A DNA stretch of 64,000 nucleotides from an uncultured Gammaproteobacteria bacterium. GTDB lineage: Bacteria; Pseudomonadota; Gammaproteobacteria; Pseudomonadales; Pseudohongiellaceae. A model generated the notes under the pieces. That model was not told the origin of the DNA and ran no database searches. It saw only the letters and a program-made list of their open reading frames with translations. Within the stretch, counting starts at the first letter, position 1. Each line of letters starts with the position of its first letter. A program made the translations under genes and the position numbers. Location of the stretch: contig CAINTJ010000095.1 in the NCBI GenBank assembly GCA_903853385.1, positions 1 through 64,000 of the forward strand. The letters are read 5' to 3'. Shown here piece by piece: positions 39,431 through 48,660 of the stretch.

Positions 39431-41469
39431 CAGAACTTCTTCTTGCGCGTGAACGGCTTCTTGTCGACCACCGCTTCACTTCTGCCACCGCCGTCAAACG
39501 GAGCGATGCCCAACTGCTTGTTGGCCACCCATACCTTCTTCAGGTGCTGCAGGATTTTCGGCGGCATGCCTTCGGGCAAATCGATCACCGAGAAGCTGTC
39601 GTAGATATTGATGCGACCGATGAACTTGCTGTCAATGCCGGCTTCGTTGGCGATGGCGCCGACGATGTTGCCGGGCTTGACGTTGTCGGCGTGACCTACG
39701 TCAACACGATAACGTTGCATGCCGGCTTCGGTGGGACCGAGCAAATCCGGTGGCGGCACCGGACGACGTTCTGCCGTGCTGCCGGCATCGCGGTCACGGC
39801 TGAATTTGCGGTCGCCTTTCGGAATGCCGCCGAATTCGTCGCGGCTTTTACGGGCCGGTCGCTCGGAAAACGCTGCAGGAGCAGCCTCTTCGAATTTGCG
39901 CTTGCGCTCAGGCTTGTCGGCAAAGCTGGCCGAGGGGGCATCTTCAAAGCGTTTCTGGCGGTCATCCTTGCTTTCATTTTTGCGCTCAGCTTTGCGTTCG
40001 AATTTGGGTTCAAACGAGCGTTCGGCCGGACGCTCACTGCTGCGCGCTTCGGAACGCTCAAGCGGACGCGAGTCCTTGCGCTCCCGGCGCTGGCGTGGCG
40101 CTGCTTCTTCGGAATCAGACGCATAGGCGTGTTCCGCCTTGTCACTGCGTTTGTCGAGCAACAGTGGCGTCTCACCCTGCAGCATGCACAACAGCGCGGC
40201 CGCCACTTCCTGCGCCGGTACGTTGTGATCGCGCTGGTAGCGTTCAACTATCTGTGAATATTCGGTGAGATCGCCCTGCGCCAGGGTGTCGGTAATGCGC
40301 TGCATGAATTTGGAGATGCGCTTGTCGTTGATCACTTCGGTGGACGGTAGCTCCAGCAACGCGATTTTGCGGCGGGTGGCGCGCTCAATCATGCTCAGCA
40401 TGCGCATTTCACGCGGTGCCACAAACAGGATGGCATCACCCTCGCGACCGGCACGACCGGTGCGGCCAATGCGGTGCACATAGGTTTCCACGTCCTGCGG
40501 AATGTCGTAGTTGATGACATGGCTGATGCGCTCCACATCCAGACCGCGGGCGGCGACGTCGGTGGCGATCAGGATGTCGAGCTTGCCTTTACGCAGTTTG
40601 TCGACGGTCTTTTCACGCAATTGCTGTGAAACATCACCATTGAGCGCGGATGCAGAAAACCCGCGTGCACTCAGTTTGTCGGCCAGTTCCACCGTGAGAA
40701 TCTTGGTACGCACAAACACAATCATCGCGGTGAATTCTTCTGCCTCCAGAATACGGGTGAGCGCATCGAGCTTGTTGAGCCCGCGCACCGGCCAGTAACG
40801 CTGGCGGATGGTGTCGGCTTCCACGTTTTTCATTTCGATGGTGACGTGTTCCGGGTTGCGCAAATGCTGGTTGGCAATCTTGCGGATCACCGGCGGCATC
40901 GTGGCCGAGAACAGTGCGATCTGCCGTTCGGCGGGCATTTGTTCCAGAATCCACTGCACATCGTCGATAAAACCCATGCGCAGCATTTCGTCAGCTTCAT
41001 CCAGCACCAGCGTTTTCAGGCCCTTCAAATCGAGGGTACCGCGCCGCATGTGATCCATGACGCGGCCGGGCGTGCCGACGATGACATGGGAACCGCGCCG
41101 CAGCCCCTGCAACTGTCCACGGAAATCGGACCCGCCGTACACCGGCAACACGTGAAAACCCTTGATGGCGCTGGCATAGGTCTGGAACGCTTCTGCCACC
41201 TGAATGGCCAGCTCGCGGGTCGGGGTCAACACCAGTACCTGCGGGTCTTTCTGGTCGAGATCGAGCTTGCTCAGCAGCGGCCAGGCAAAGGCAGCGGTCT
41301 TGCCGGTGCCGGTCTGGGCCTGGCCGATTACGTCTTTGCCGGCCAGCAACAGCGGAACGGTCAGCGCCTGAATGGGGGAAGGACGTTCGTAACCGATGCT
41401 TTCAATCGCCTTCAGTACGGCCGGGCTCAACGCCAATTCGCTGAACGTGGGGATAGTGGGGGAATTCAT
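39430..41469 (-). CDS. deaD: DEAD-box RNA helicase with DbpA-type RNA-binding domain
   Basis: A 679-residue helicase close to DeaD/CsdA. The Q motif (FSELALSPAVLKAIESIGY...PIQ), Walker A AQTGTGKTAAF, PTRELA, LVLDEADEML, SAT, and the C-terminal HRIGRTGRAGREG are all present. Residues ~440-600 are a highly charged, low-complexity linker rich in Arg, Glu, Ser and Lys. The end (VDVGHADNVKPGNIVGAIANEAGI) is the DbpA RNA-binding fold, and KKPFTRKKKF a basic tail. It should unwind rRNA or mRNA structures in ribosome assembly and cold response. ATG 41469 is the start. Confidence 0.96.
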   Translation of the reverse strand: MNSPTIPTFSELALSPAVLKAIESIGYERPSPIQALTVPLLLAGKDVIGQAQTGTGKTAAFAWPLLSKLDLDQKDPQVLVLTPTRELAIQVAEAFQTYASAIKGFHVLPVYGGSDFRGQLQGLRRGSHVIVGTPGRVMDHMRRGTLDLKGLKTLVLDEADEMLRMGFIDDVQWILEQMPAERQIALFSATMPPVIRKIANQHLRNPEHVTIEMKNVEADTIRQRYWPVRGLNKLDALTRILEAEEFTAMIVFVRTKILTVELADKLSARGFSASALNGDVSQQLREKTVDKLRKGKLDILIATDVAARGLDVERISHVINYDIPQDVETYVHRIGRTGRAGREGDAILFVAPREMRMLSMIERATRRKIALLELPSTEVINDKRISKFMQRITDTLAQGDLTEYSQIVERYQRDHNVPAQEVAAALLCMLQGETPLLLDKRSDKAEHAYASDSEEAAPRQRRERKDSRPLERSEARSSERPAERSFEPKFERKAERKNESKDDRQKRFEDAPSASFADKPERKRKFEEAAPAAFSERPARKSRDEFGGIPKGDRKFSRDRDAGSTAERRPVPPPDLLGPTEAGMQRYRVDVGHADNVKPGNIVGAIANEAGIDSKFIGRINIYDSFSVIDLPEGMPPKILQHLKKVWVANKQLGIAPFDGGGRSEAVVDKKPFTRKKKF

Positions 41470-41496
41470 GGGGGTAACCTGGGTGCGGGGGAACTA

Positions 41497-41502
41497 ATTA
41501 TA
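41497..41502 (-). promoter_or_regulatory. Perfect -10 box (TATAAT) for the helicase gene
   Basis: On the minus strand TATAAT (41502-41497) lies 27 bases upstream of the helicase ATG, with a predicted start near 41490. The -35 region is not convincing; TG just before the hexamer (off by one from the extended -10 position) may help. Confidence 0.45.
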
Positions 41503-41544
41503 CACGCTTGGCAGTGCCCAGCCCCGTTGTTTCCGCTCCCGGTT

Positions 41545-41566
41545 GCCGATTTGCCGCGCAATCGGC
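41545..41566 (-). terminator. Hairpin directly after the FAD oxidoreductase stop codon
   Basis: GCCGATT and AATCGGC form a perfect 7-bp stem with an eight-base loop (41545-41566), starting at the base after the stop codon of the minus-strand FAD gene. There is no T tract behind it in that direction, so it may protect the 3' end or terminate poorly. Confidence 0.35.
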
Positions 41567-43180
41567 TTAATTCCTGGCCAGCATGTCCAGGGCGACAGCT
41601 TCCGCCACCCGGATTCCGTCCACGCCAGCAGACAAAATACCCCCGGCATAGCCTGCCCCTTCACCGGCCGGATAGAGACCCCGGATGTTGAGACTTTGCA
41701 AGGTATGCGGGTCGCGGGTAATGCGTATGGGTGAAGAGGTGCGGGTTTCGACCCCGGTGAGCACGGCATCCTTGCGATCAAAACCCCGGATTTGTTTGCC
41801 AAATTCCGGCAAGGCTTCCCGTATGGCCGCTATCGCATACGCCGGCAAGGCACTGGCCAGATCCACCAGACGCACTCCGGGCTGGTAGGACGGCTCCACT
41901 TCACCAAGGGCAGTGGAGGCAACACCCCGCAGGAAATCCCCGACCAATTGTGCTGGCGCACAGTAGTCGCTGCCGCCGAGGCTGTAGGCATGGGATTCCA
42001 GCCTTTCCTGCAGCTCCATGCCGGCCAGCGGACCTCCGGGAAAGTCCTGCTCCGGGGTGATGCCAACCACAATGCCGGCATTGGCGTTGTGCTCGTTGCG
42101 TGAATACTGGCTCATGCCATTGGTCACCACCCGCTGCGGTTCCGAGGTGGCTGCCACCACGGTGCCACCGGGGCACATGCAAAAGCTGTAAACAGCCCGG
42201 CCGTTGCTGGCCTGATGCACCAGCTTGTAATCCGCTGCGCCCAATTGCGGATGGCCGGCATATTGGCCGAGTCGTGCGCGGTCAATCATTGATTGCGGAT
42301 GCTCGATACGGAAGCCGATGGCAAAGGGCTTGGGTTCGATGAACACACCCTGGCGATGCAAGCTGCGAAAACTGTCACGGGCACTGTGGCCAAGCGCCAG
42401 CACCACATGCGAGCTGCGCAACTCTTCACCGCAGTCCAGCACCACTCCTCTGACCAGCCCATCCGCCAGCAAGAGTTCACTCACCTTGCTGGCGAACCGT
42501 ACTTCACCTCCCAGTGCGATGATTTCTGCGCGCATGGCTGCCACCACCCCGGTCAAGCGAAAGGTGCCAATATGCGGTTTGCTGACATGCATGATCTCGG
42601 CCGGCGCGCCGGCGCGCACAAATTCGTGCATCACCTTACGGCCATAAAATTTCGGATCTTTGATCTGGCTGTACAGTTTGCCATCGGAGAACAGACCCGC
42701 GCCGCCTTCGCCAAACTGCACATTCGATTCCGGCGTCAGCACCTTGTGGCGCCACAGCGCCCAGGTGTCCTTGGTGCGCGCGCGCACTTCCTTGCCACGT
42801 TCCAGCACGATCGGCTTGAAGCCCATTTGCGCCAGCAGCAAGGCGGCAAACAAACCACAGGGGCCAAAGCCGACCACAATGGGTCGCTCCGCCAGTGGCA
42901 CCGGCGCCTGCGCCACCGGGTAATAGGCAGTGTCGGGCGCCACCCGCACATGCTGATCGTTGCCAAAACGCTGCAACACCGCAGCCTCATTGAGCACTTC
43001 CACGTCGACGATGTAGACAAACATGATCACGCTGTTCTTCTTGCGCGCGTCATAACTGCGCTTGAACACAGTGAAGTTCAACAGGCTGGAGTCAGGGATA
43101 TCGAGCCGGGCGACAATCGCCGCGCGCAAAGCTGCGGCAGCATGTTCGAGCGGCAGGGAAAGTTCAGTAATACGAATCAT
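41567..43180 (-). CDS. FAD-dependent oxidoreductase (COG2509-type)
   Basis: A 537-residue protein of an uncharacterised FAD-dependent dehydrogenase family. After ~90 N-terminal residues comes the dinucleotide motif PIVVGFGPCGLFAALLLAQMG, then VLERGKEVRAR, the GEGGAGLFSDGKL loop, and a C-terminal IRGLYPAGEGAGYAGGILSAGVDGIRVAEA that closes the FAD site. Cysteines in YSFCMCPGG may be near the flavin. The substrate is unknown. ATG 43180 gives the family start (MIRITELSLPL). It is divergent from holA. Confidence 0.92.
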   Translation of the reverse strand: MIRITELSLPLEHAAAALRAAIVARLDIPDSSLLNFTVFKRSYDARKKNSVIMFVYIVDVEVLNEAAVLQRFGNDQHVRVAPDTAYYPVAQAPVPLAERPIVVGFGPCGLFAALLLAQMGFKPIVLERGKEVRARTKDTWALWRHKVLTPESNVQFGEGGAGLFSDGKLYSQIKDPKFYGRKVMHEFVRAGAPAEIMHVSKPHIGTFRLTGVVAAMRAEIIALGGEVRFASKVSELLLADGLVRGVVLDCGEELRSSHVVLALGHSARDSFRSLHRQGVFIEPKPFAIGFRIEHPQSMIDRARLGQYAGHPQLGAADYKLVHQASNGRAVYSFCMCPGGTVVAATSEPQRVVTNGMSQYSRNEHNANAGIVVGITPEQDFPGGPLAGMELQERLESHAYSLGGSDYCAPAQLVGDFLRGVASTALGEVEPSYQPGVRLVDLASALPAYAIAAIREALPEFGKQIRGFDRKDAVLTGVETRTSSPIRITRDPHTLQSLNIRGLYPAGEGAGYAGGILSAGVDGIRVAEAVALDMLARN

Positions 43181-43299
43181 GCTAATCCTGGCCGGTGACT
43201 CCGGCAGAGGGTGGGAATTCAGGCGGATTGTAACCCTGCTCCTGCCTTCAATTAATAAAATTAATCATGCAATATGCCCACACCCGGAGCGCAGTGGCA

Positions 43300-43308
43300 T
43301 GATAAAAT
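43300..43308 (+). promoter_or_regulatory. Candidate extended -10 element at the holA start
   Basis: TGA-TAAAAT (43300-43308) is an extended -10 with five of six hexamer matches. Its predicted start site falls at or very near the holA ATG (43315), which would make a leaderless transcript. An alternative is that a promoter further upstream is used. An ATTAAT-AAA-ATTAAT inverted repeat lies at about 43252-43266. Confidence 0.3.
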
Positions 43309-43314
43309 TCACCA

Positions 43315-44334
43315 ATGCAAATAAAAATTGAACAGCTGCCCCAGCGTCTCAAGCAACAACTGCCAGCCCTGCTCTGGATCAGCGGCGATGAAACCTTGCT
43401 GGTGCAGGAAGCCTGCGACCTGATCCGTAAATTTGCGCGTGAGCAAGGCTTTGGCGAGCGCGAAGTCATTGATGCCAGCAAGGGGTTCGACTGGAACCAG
43501 TTGCTGCTCAGCAACAACTCACTGTCACTGTTTGCCGAGCGCAAACTGATAGACCTGCGCGCAGACAAGCTGGATGAGCCGGCTCGGGAAGCGCTGATTG
43601 CCTATCTGGCCAACCCCAACCCCGACAACCTGCTGTTGCTGACTACCGGCAAGATCGAAAAAGCAGCGCAATCGAGCAAGTGGTTTACCAATATCGAATC
43701 CAAAGCCCTGTTCTGCCCAATCTGGCCGGTGAGCGAACAGCAATTGCCACAATGGGTTGAACAAAGGTTGCGCGCGCGCGGGCTCGGCATTGAACGCGAA
43801 GCGCTGCAATTGTTGTGTGACCGCGTCGAAGGCAACTTGCTGGCCGCAGCCCAGGAAATCGAAAAACTGCAGCTGCATGCAAATGGCGACACCGTCACTG
43901 CTGCCAGCGTGCTGGAGCTGGTGGCCGACAATGCCCGCTTCACTGTATTCACCCTGGTCGACGCCTGTGTGGGCGGCAACACCGAACGCGCATTGAAAAT
44001 TCTTGAACATCTGCATGCCGAAGGCGATGAGCCGCTGGCACTGCTGGCCATGCTGGTACGCGAGTTGCGCAACCTCAGCGCGATGCTGGTGGACATGGAG
44101 CGCGGCCAGTCAGCCCGTGACGTCGTGCAGGCACATCGGGTCTGGGGCAACAAGGTGCAGCTGACTGAACGCGCACTGCATGTGCACACCCAGCGCAGCC
44201 TGACGGCCTTGCTGGAACGTGCCCGCGTGATTGATCAGACCGTAAAAGGTTTGCTCAAGCGCTCGGTGTGGGATGAACTGGGCAGCCTAGTGCTGAACTT
44301 CTCAAATCCGCGACTGCTTGTCGGCGTGATATGA
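43315..44334 (+). CDS. holA: DNA polymerase III delta subunit
   Basis: A 339-residue clamp-loader subunit that opens the beta sliding clamp. The N-terminus ([36 protein letters not shown]) and the [42 protein letters not shown] and [13 protein letters not shown] blocks match HolA. It normally follows leuS-lptE directly; here the accessory block lies between, so it must have its own promoter. Its 3' end overlaps the convergent lipA by 33 bases. Confidence 0.95.
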   Translation: MQIKIEQLPQRLKQQLPALLWISGDETLLVQEACDLIRKFAREQGFGEREVIDASKGFDWNQLLLSNNSLSLFAERKLIDLRADKLDEPAREALIAYLANPNPDNLLLLTTGKIEKAAQSSKWFTNIESKALFCPIWPVSEQQLPQWVEQRLRARGLGIEREALQLLCDRVEGNLLAAAQEIEKLQLHANGDTVTAASVLELVADNARFTVFTLVDACVGGNTERALKILEHLHAEGDEPLALLAMLVRELRNLSAMLVDMERGQSARDVVQAHRVWGNKVQLTERALHVHTQRSLTALLERARVIDQTVKGLLKRSVWDELGSLVLNFSNPRLLVGVI

Positions 44335-45279
44335 GGAACGCACCATGGGGCCACTGGCCACGTGCCTGAAACCCATGTCCATGCCGATGCGTTCGAATTC
44401 GGCAAATTCATCCGGATGCAGGAAACGTTCAATCGGCAAATGATCACGACTCGGCTGCAGATACTGACCGATCGTCACCATATCAAGCTTGTGTTCCTTC
44501 ATGTCGCGCAACACCTGGATCACTTCTTCGCGGGTTTCGCCAATGCCCACCATGATGCCGCTTTTGGTAAGCACGTCCGGCGCCTGCTCCTTGTATTGTT
44601 TGAGCAGATCCAGTGACCACTGGTAGTCAGACCCGGGCCGCACTTTCAGATACAGAGAAGGCACGGTTTCCAGGTTGTGGTTGAACACATCCGGCCGGGT
44701 CTTGCCGAGAATATCGAGCGCAATATTGCCACGCCCACGAAAATCCGGCACCAGCACTTCCACCTTGATGCCGGGATTCAAGCGCCGCGTCTCGGCAATG
44801 CAACGGGCAAAATGATCAGCACCACCATCGCGCAAATCATCACGATCCACCGAAGTGATCACCACATATTTCAATTTGAGTTCGGCAATGGCGGTCGCCA
44901 GTGCCAGTGGTTCGTTCTCCATCAATGCATTGGGGCGCCCATGCGCCACATCGCAGAACGGACACCGGCGGGTACAGATGTCGCCCATGATCATGAAGGT
45001 GGCAGTGCCGCCACTGAAACATTCGCCGATGTTGGGACACGCCGCTTCTTCACACACCGAGCTGAGCTTGTGCCTGCGCAGAATCTCCTTGATCTCGCCT
45101 ACCCTGCCCGCATCGCCCATGCGCACCCGAATCCAGTCCGGCTTTTTCGGCAGATCGATAGTCGGCAATATCTTCACCGGAATGCGCGCCATCTTGTCAG
45201 CACCCCGCAGCTTTTCACCCTGCACCACTTTCTTGGGCGGCGCTGGCGTGGCTGGATCAACAACAGTTGGTTCTGACAT
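44302..45279 (-). CDS. lipA: Lipoyl synthase
   Basis: A 325-residue radical SAM enzyme that inserts two sulfurs into protein-bound octanoyl groups. The auxiliary cluster cysteines are in [15 protein letters not shown] and the radical SAM CX3CX2C in [13 protein letters not shown]. Other blocks: [19 protein letters not shown] and [12 protein letters not shown]. The conserved serine near the C-terminus is in VRSSYHAD. The frame extends to 45330; ATG 45279 with GGGAAA upstream is preferred. It lies downstream of lipB, whose product makes its substrate, across a gap that holds a structured repeat. Confidence 0.97.
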   Translation of the reverse strand: MSEPTVVDPATPAPPKKVVQGEKLRGADKMARIPVKILPTIDLPKKPDWIRVRMGDAGRVGEIKEILRRHKLSSVCEEAACPNIGECFSGGTATFMIMGDICTRRCPFCDVAHGRPNALMENEPLALATAIAELKLKYVVITSVDRDDLRDGGADHFARCIAETRRLNPGIKVEVLVPDFRGRGNIALDILGKTRPDVFNHNLETVPSLYLKVRPGSDYQWSLDLLKQYKEQAPDVLTKSGIMVGIGETREEVIQVLRDMKEHKLDMVTIGQYLQPSRDHLPIERFLHPDEFAEFERIGMDMGFRHVASGPMVRSSYHADKQSRI

Positions 45280-45354
45280 AAAGATTTCCCGGTAATTTCC
45301 AGAATCTGTACAAGAAAGCAGCGCCTTCAAAAATTGAATTACGCTGTGACTTCC

Positions 45355-45467
45355 GAGCCTTGGGCAGCTATATGCTTCGGCAACCGTCTGAGGCCATGGA
45401 TGGCCGAAGCGAGCCTACACGGACGTATTCACGGCGTGTTTCAGAAGTATATAGCTGCCCAAGGCTC
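45355..45467. repeat. Structured dispersed repeat, copy 1 (lipB-lipA gap)
   Basis: A perfect 19-bp inverted repeat (45355-45373 with 45449-45467), extended by a G-T pair and four more pairs (CTTC/GAAG), encloses a 55-bp core at 45384-45438. The core is 48/55 identical to the reverse complement of 56287-56341. Read in the direction of lipB-lipA transcription, the core contains TACG-TCCG-TGTA, a four-pair hairpin that covaries with copy 2. It begins 13 bases after the lipB stop and ends 75 bases before the lipA start. Confidence 0.85.
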
Positions 45468-45480
45468 TACACCGGAACAA

Positions 45481-46104
45481 TTATAGCAAAGCCCGCAGCA
45501 ATTCCCCGACCACTCGCGCTTCCGCCTCGGCAAATAAACCAGCCGGGGGCGCCACCAGCAAATCCCGCAACTGCGTACACTCCAACCCCGCATAGCCACA
45601 AGGATTGATGCGCGCAAACGGCGCCAGATCCATGTCAATGTTGAAACTCAACCCGTGCAGTGAACACCCGCGCCGGATCCGCAACCCCAGCGCCGCTATT
45701 TTACGATTGTCCACATAGACACCCGGCGCACTCTTGCGCAATTCAGCTTCGATGCCGTAACTGGCCAGCACCCGCAGCAAGCTTTGCTCAAGCAGATCCA
45801 CCAGTGTGCGCACACCGGCCTCACGCCGCCGCACATCCAGCAGGAAATAGACGATTAACTGGCCAGGGCCGTGATAGGTAACCTGACCACCACGATCACT
45901 CTGGATAACCGGGATGTCGCCGGCGTTGAGCACATGCTCGGCCTTGCCGGCCTGCCCTTGCGTGAACACGCGCTCGTGCTGCAAGAGCCACAGCTCATCG
46001 ACCGTGTCGGGGGTGCGCGCAGCAGTGAAAGCATGCATGTCTGCCAACACGTCCGCGTAGGGCCGTAACCCGAGCGAACGAACCTTGCAGGCCTGGCGTT
46101 TCAA
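45481..46104 (-). CDS. lipB: Octanoyltransferase
   Basis: A 207-residue enzyme that moves octanoate from acyl carrier protein to lipoyl domains, the first step of lipoate assembly. The family motif [20 protein letters not shown] is intact; the catalytic cysteine is in [16 protein letters not shown] and the lysine in [11 protein letters not shown]. The start appears to be TTG 46104, six codons before VRSLGLRPY, since no ATG lies before residue 24. It lies three bases after the ybeD stop, in the same frame (TAA AGC TTG). Confidence 0.95.
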   Translation of the reverse strand: MKRQACKVRSLGLRPYADVLADMHAFTAARTPDTVDELWLLQHERVFTQGQAGKAEHVLNAGDIPVIQSDRGGQVTYHGPGQLIVYFLLDVRRREAGVRTLVDLLEQSLLRVLASYGIEAELRKSAPGVYVDNRKIAALGLRIRRGCSLHGLSFNIDMDLAPFARINPCGYAGLECTQLRDLLVAPPAGLFAEAEARVVGELLRALL

Positions 46105-46107
46105 GCT

Positions 46108-46377
46108 TTACAGCACCACGGACACACGTCCGCTGGCCTTGAGATCTTCAAACAGGGCCTGGATATGTTCAGGCCCCTGCGCTGTGATCGTGATGGTGAG
46201 CGCCGCATAACGACCCTGGCCGCTGGCGCGTACCGTAACATGTTCCTCACGCACCAGGGGATCGTGCAGCTGCACAATGCTGATGATCACACTGGCAAAA
46301 TCCTCGCTGTGCTCGCCCAGCACCTTGATCGGATAGGGGCACGGATAAACCAGCTTGGGAGGGTCCTGCTTAACCAT
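46108..46377 (-). CDS. ybeD: YbeD family protein (DUF493)
   Basis: An 89-residue ferredoxin-fold-like protein. The family pattern is seen in LVYPCPYPIKVLGEHSEDFASVI and YAALTITITAQGPEHIQALFEDLKA. It is a suspected allosteric or regulatory partner of lipB or dacA, between which it nearly always lies, but its function is not proven. It starts at ATG 46377, 12 bases after the dacA stop. Confidence 0.93.
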   Translation of the reverse strand: MVKQDPPKLVYPCPYPIKVLGEHSEDFASVIISIVQLHDPLVREEHVTVRASGQGRYAALTITITAQGPEHIQALFEDLKASGRVSVVL

Positions 46378-46389
46378 GAGACACCAGCA

Positions 46390-47664
46390 TCAACCAAACA
46401 GTGACAGGAAGAACAGATGCAGCCAGTCCATAAACCGCTTCAGCCAGCTGCCCTGCTCCACTTCTTGCAGCGCCACGACCGGGCCATCATAGAACACTTG
46501 CGTGCCCGCAGTGACTTTGAGAGTGCCCAATACCTGCCCGATGGCGATAGGCGCCCTGATCTTGTCATTAAGCGTCAAGGTGGTGGTGAGCTTGTCAGCC
46601 GCGCCGCGTGGAATCGTGGTAATCAATGCGTCCTGCACCCCCACTTCCACCACATCGGTCTTGCCTGACCACACCTTGGCGCTGCCCATCACCTGATTAG
46701 CGGCAATGATCTGGGTGGTTTCGAAGAAGCGGAAACCGTAACCCAGCAGTTTTTCCGCTTCTTCCGCTCTGGCATTGGCAGAAGGGGTCCCCATCACGAC
46801 GGCAATCAAACGCTGGCCATCACGGATGGCAGAAGCCACCAGACAATAACCGGCCGCATCAGTGAAGCCGGTCTTCATGCCATCGACATTGCGATCGGTA
46901 AACAGCAGCGCGTTGCGGTTGGGCTGACGGATGTTGTTGTAGGTGAACTCACGTTCTCCATACATTTTGTAAGGTTCCGGAAAACGTGTGATTACCGCGC
47001 GCGCCAGTGTGGACAGATCACGTGCCGACATGACATGGTCAGGATCCGGCAAACCGGAAGCATTGGTGAAATGACTGCTGCTCATGCCCAGATCTTTCGC
47101 ATGCTGGTTCATCAAGTCCGCGAAGGCTTCTTCACTGCCACCAATATGCTCGGCCAGCGCAATGGCCGCATCGTTGCCCGACTGGATGATGACGCCACGC
47201 ATAATGTCTTCCAGCCGCACCTTGGTGCCTTCCTTGATGAACATCTTGGAACCGTCGGTATGCCAGGCCTTCACACTCACAAACACTTCATCGTTGAGGG
47301 AAATCCGGCCCGCCTTTATTTCGTTATCGGCCACGTAGGTGGTCATGATCTTGGTGAGACTGGCCGGTGGCAGCGCCTGGTCGGCATTGAATTCGGTCAG
47401 GGTGGCGCCGGTGGCGGCGTCGATCAGGATGTAACTTGATGCATTGATCTGCGGCGGCCGTGGCGTGATTTGCGGCTCACCAGCCTTGGCTGCGCCGGTC
47501 TTGCCTGCTGCGGGCCTGGGCGCCGACAGTTGTGGCGTTGGTCTTGGCAGCGGTGCCGTCATTTTCTTCGGGGCAGCACCAATGGCGGGATCGTCTTGTG
47601 CGAACACCGGCGTGCACAGCAGCAGGGCCAGGGTGGTAACGAGCAAAGGCTTGAATGAAAACAT
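46390..47664 (-). CDS. dacA: D-alanyl-D-alanine carboxypeptidase (PBP5/6 type)
   Basis: A 424-residue periplasmic enzyme that removes the terminal D-Ala from peptidoglycan stems. After the signal peptide (FKPLLVTTLALLLCTPVFAQ) comes an unusual ~45-residue Pro/Ala-rich linker (PLPRPTPQLSAPRPAAG). The peptidase domain has PASLTKIMTTYV (SxxK), IIQSGNDAAIAL (SxN) and DGMKTGFTDAAGY (KTG). The C-terminal beta domain and the amphipathic FMDWLHLFFLSLF helix anchor it to the inner membrane. ATG 47664 is chosen; a TTG at 47679 is five codons upstream. Confidence 0.95.
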   Translation of the reverse strand: MFSFKPLLVTTLALLLCTPVFAQDDPAIGAAPKKMTAPLPRPTPQLSAPRPAAGKTGAAKAGEPQITPRPPQINASSYILIDAATGATLTEFNADQALPPASLTKIMTTYVADNEIKAGRISLNDEVFVSVKAWHTDGSKMFIKEGTKVRLEDIMRGVIIQSGNDAAIALAEHIGGSEEAFADLMNQHAKDLGMSSSHFTNASGLPDPDHVMSARDLSTLARAVITRFPEPYKMYGEREFTYNNIRQPNRNALLFTDRNVDGMKTGFTDAAGYCLVASAIRDGQRLIAVVMGTPSANARAEEAEKLLGYGFRFFETTQIIAANQVMGSAKVWSGKTDVVEVGVQDALITTIPRGAADKLTTTLTLNDKIRAPIAIGQVLGTLKVTAGTQVFYDGPVVALQEVEQGSWLKRFMDWLHLFFLSLFG

Positions 47665-47697
47665 AGGATAATTACTCAACTGGTATTACGGTATTGA

Positions 47698-48651
47698 TCA
47701 GAGTCTTACTTTGAACGGTGTGCCCAATTTGGCTGCCGCCATTGCATCCTGCAGTGCCTGCCCCTGGCTGTCATCTGTCAGCGGTCCCACGCGCACCCGG
47801 TACAACTTGGCACCCTTGGCGGCGGTTTCAGCCTGGATTACAACCGGCATTTTGGTCATGGCCTGCAAGCGGGCTTGCAACGCCAATGCTGATTTCTCGG
47901 AACCGAACGCGCCTGCCTGCATGAATTCCTTGCCACGACCTGCCTCGATCATCAGCCGCTCTTTGGCCACAATCTCCTCACTGACCGAGGGATTCACTAC
48001 CACTGGCTGCACTTGCGCAATTTCCACCGGCGCCGGGCTCTTCGACCCGGTGCGGGCTCCATCCGGCACTATAGACTCTACTTTGACCCTGGCGGTTCCC
48101 GCTCCGGCATAACCGAGCATCACAGCCGAGGCATAGGACATGTCGATGATGCGGCCCGGATGGAAAGGACCACGGTCATTCACGCGTGCCACAATGCTTT
48201 TGCCGTTATCCAGATTGGTCACCTTGATATAACTGGGAATCGGCAGCGTGGTGTGAGCGGCTGACAACTGGAACATGTCATAGCGTTCACCATTGGAAGT
48301 GAGATGGCCATGGAATTTGCGCCCATACCAGGAAGCAACCCCCACTTCCGAATAACCTGCTTCGTTTTCCCGTATCTGGTAGACCTTGCCCAGCACAGTA
48401 TAGGGACTCTTGTTGCCAGCCTGCGTGCGCGGTTCCACATGCGGAATCACCGGCTTGATCGCTGCCAGATCGAGCGTCTCCAGCAAGGGCACATCATTTT
48501 GTAGCGTATAGCGTCCACCGGGTTTGGCTGTATTCGCGGCAGTCGCAGTTGCCGTCGCTGCCGGAGGCGGGGTGGAGGAGCGGCAGGCTGTCAACGCGAC
48601 AGCCAGTAGCAGAGTGATGAACCTTATGGTTGCTGACAACGAGGTCGTCAT
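47698..48651 (-). CDS. rlpA: Septal ring lytic transglycosylase RlpA
   Basis: A 317-residue lipoprotein. The lipobox LTAC (Cys at about 23) follows a short signal; a Thr/Ala-rich spacer leads to the double-psi beta-barrel (GVASWYGRKFHGHLTSNGERYDM, VNDRGPFHPGRIIDMSYA), and the last ~75 residues are a SPOR domain (EFMQAGAFGSEKSALALQARL) that binds denuded glycan at the septum. It cleaves naked glycan strands in Pseudomonas. The gene lies nine bases before rodA's stop with no mltB between them. Confidence 0.95.
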   Translation of the reverse strand: MTTSLSATIRFITLLLAVALTACRSSTPPPAATATATAANTAKPGGRYTLQNDVPLLETLDLAAIKPVIPHVEPRTQAGNKSPYTVLGKVYQIRENEAGYSEVGVASWYGRKFHGHLTSNGERYDMFQLSAAHTTLPIPSYIKVTNLDNGKSIVARVNDRGPFHPGRIIDMSYASAVMLGYAGAGTARVKVESIVPDGARTGSKSPAPVEIAQVQPVVVNPSVSEEIVAKERLMIEAGRGKEFMQAGAFGSEKSALALQARLQAMTKMPVVIQAETAAKGAKLYRVRVGPLTDDSQGQALQDAMAAAKLGTPFKVRL

Positions 48652-48660
48652 GCGTTTGCT

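Noticed and set aside
39544-40257. Plus-strand 237-codon frame inside the helicase gene
   Set aside because: It is antisense to the low-complexity charged linker of the helicase; repetitive Arg/Glu codons keep the opposite frame open.
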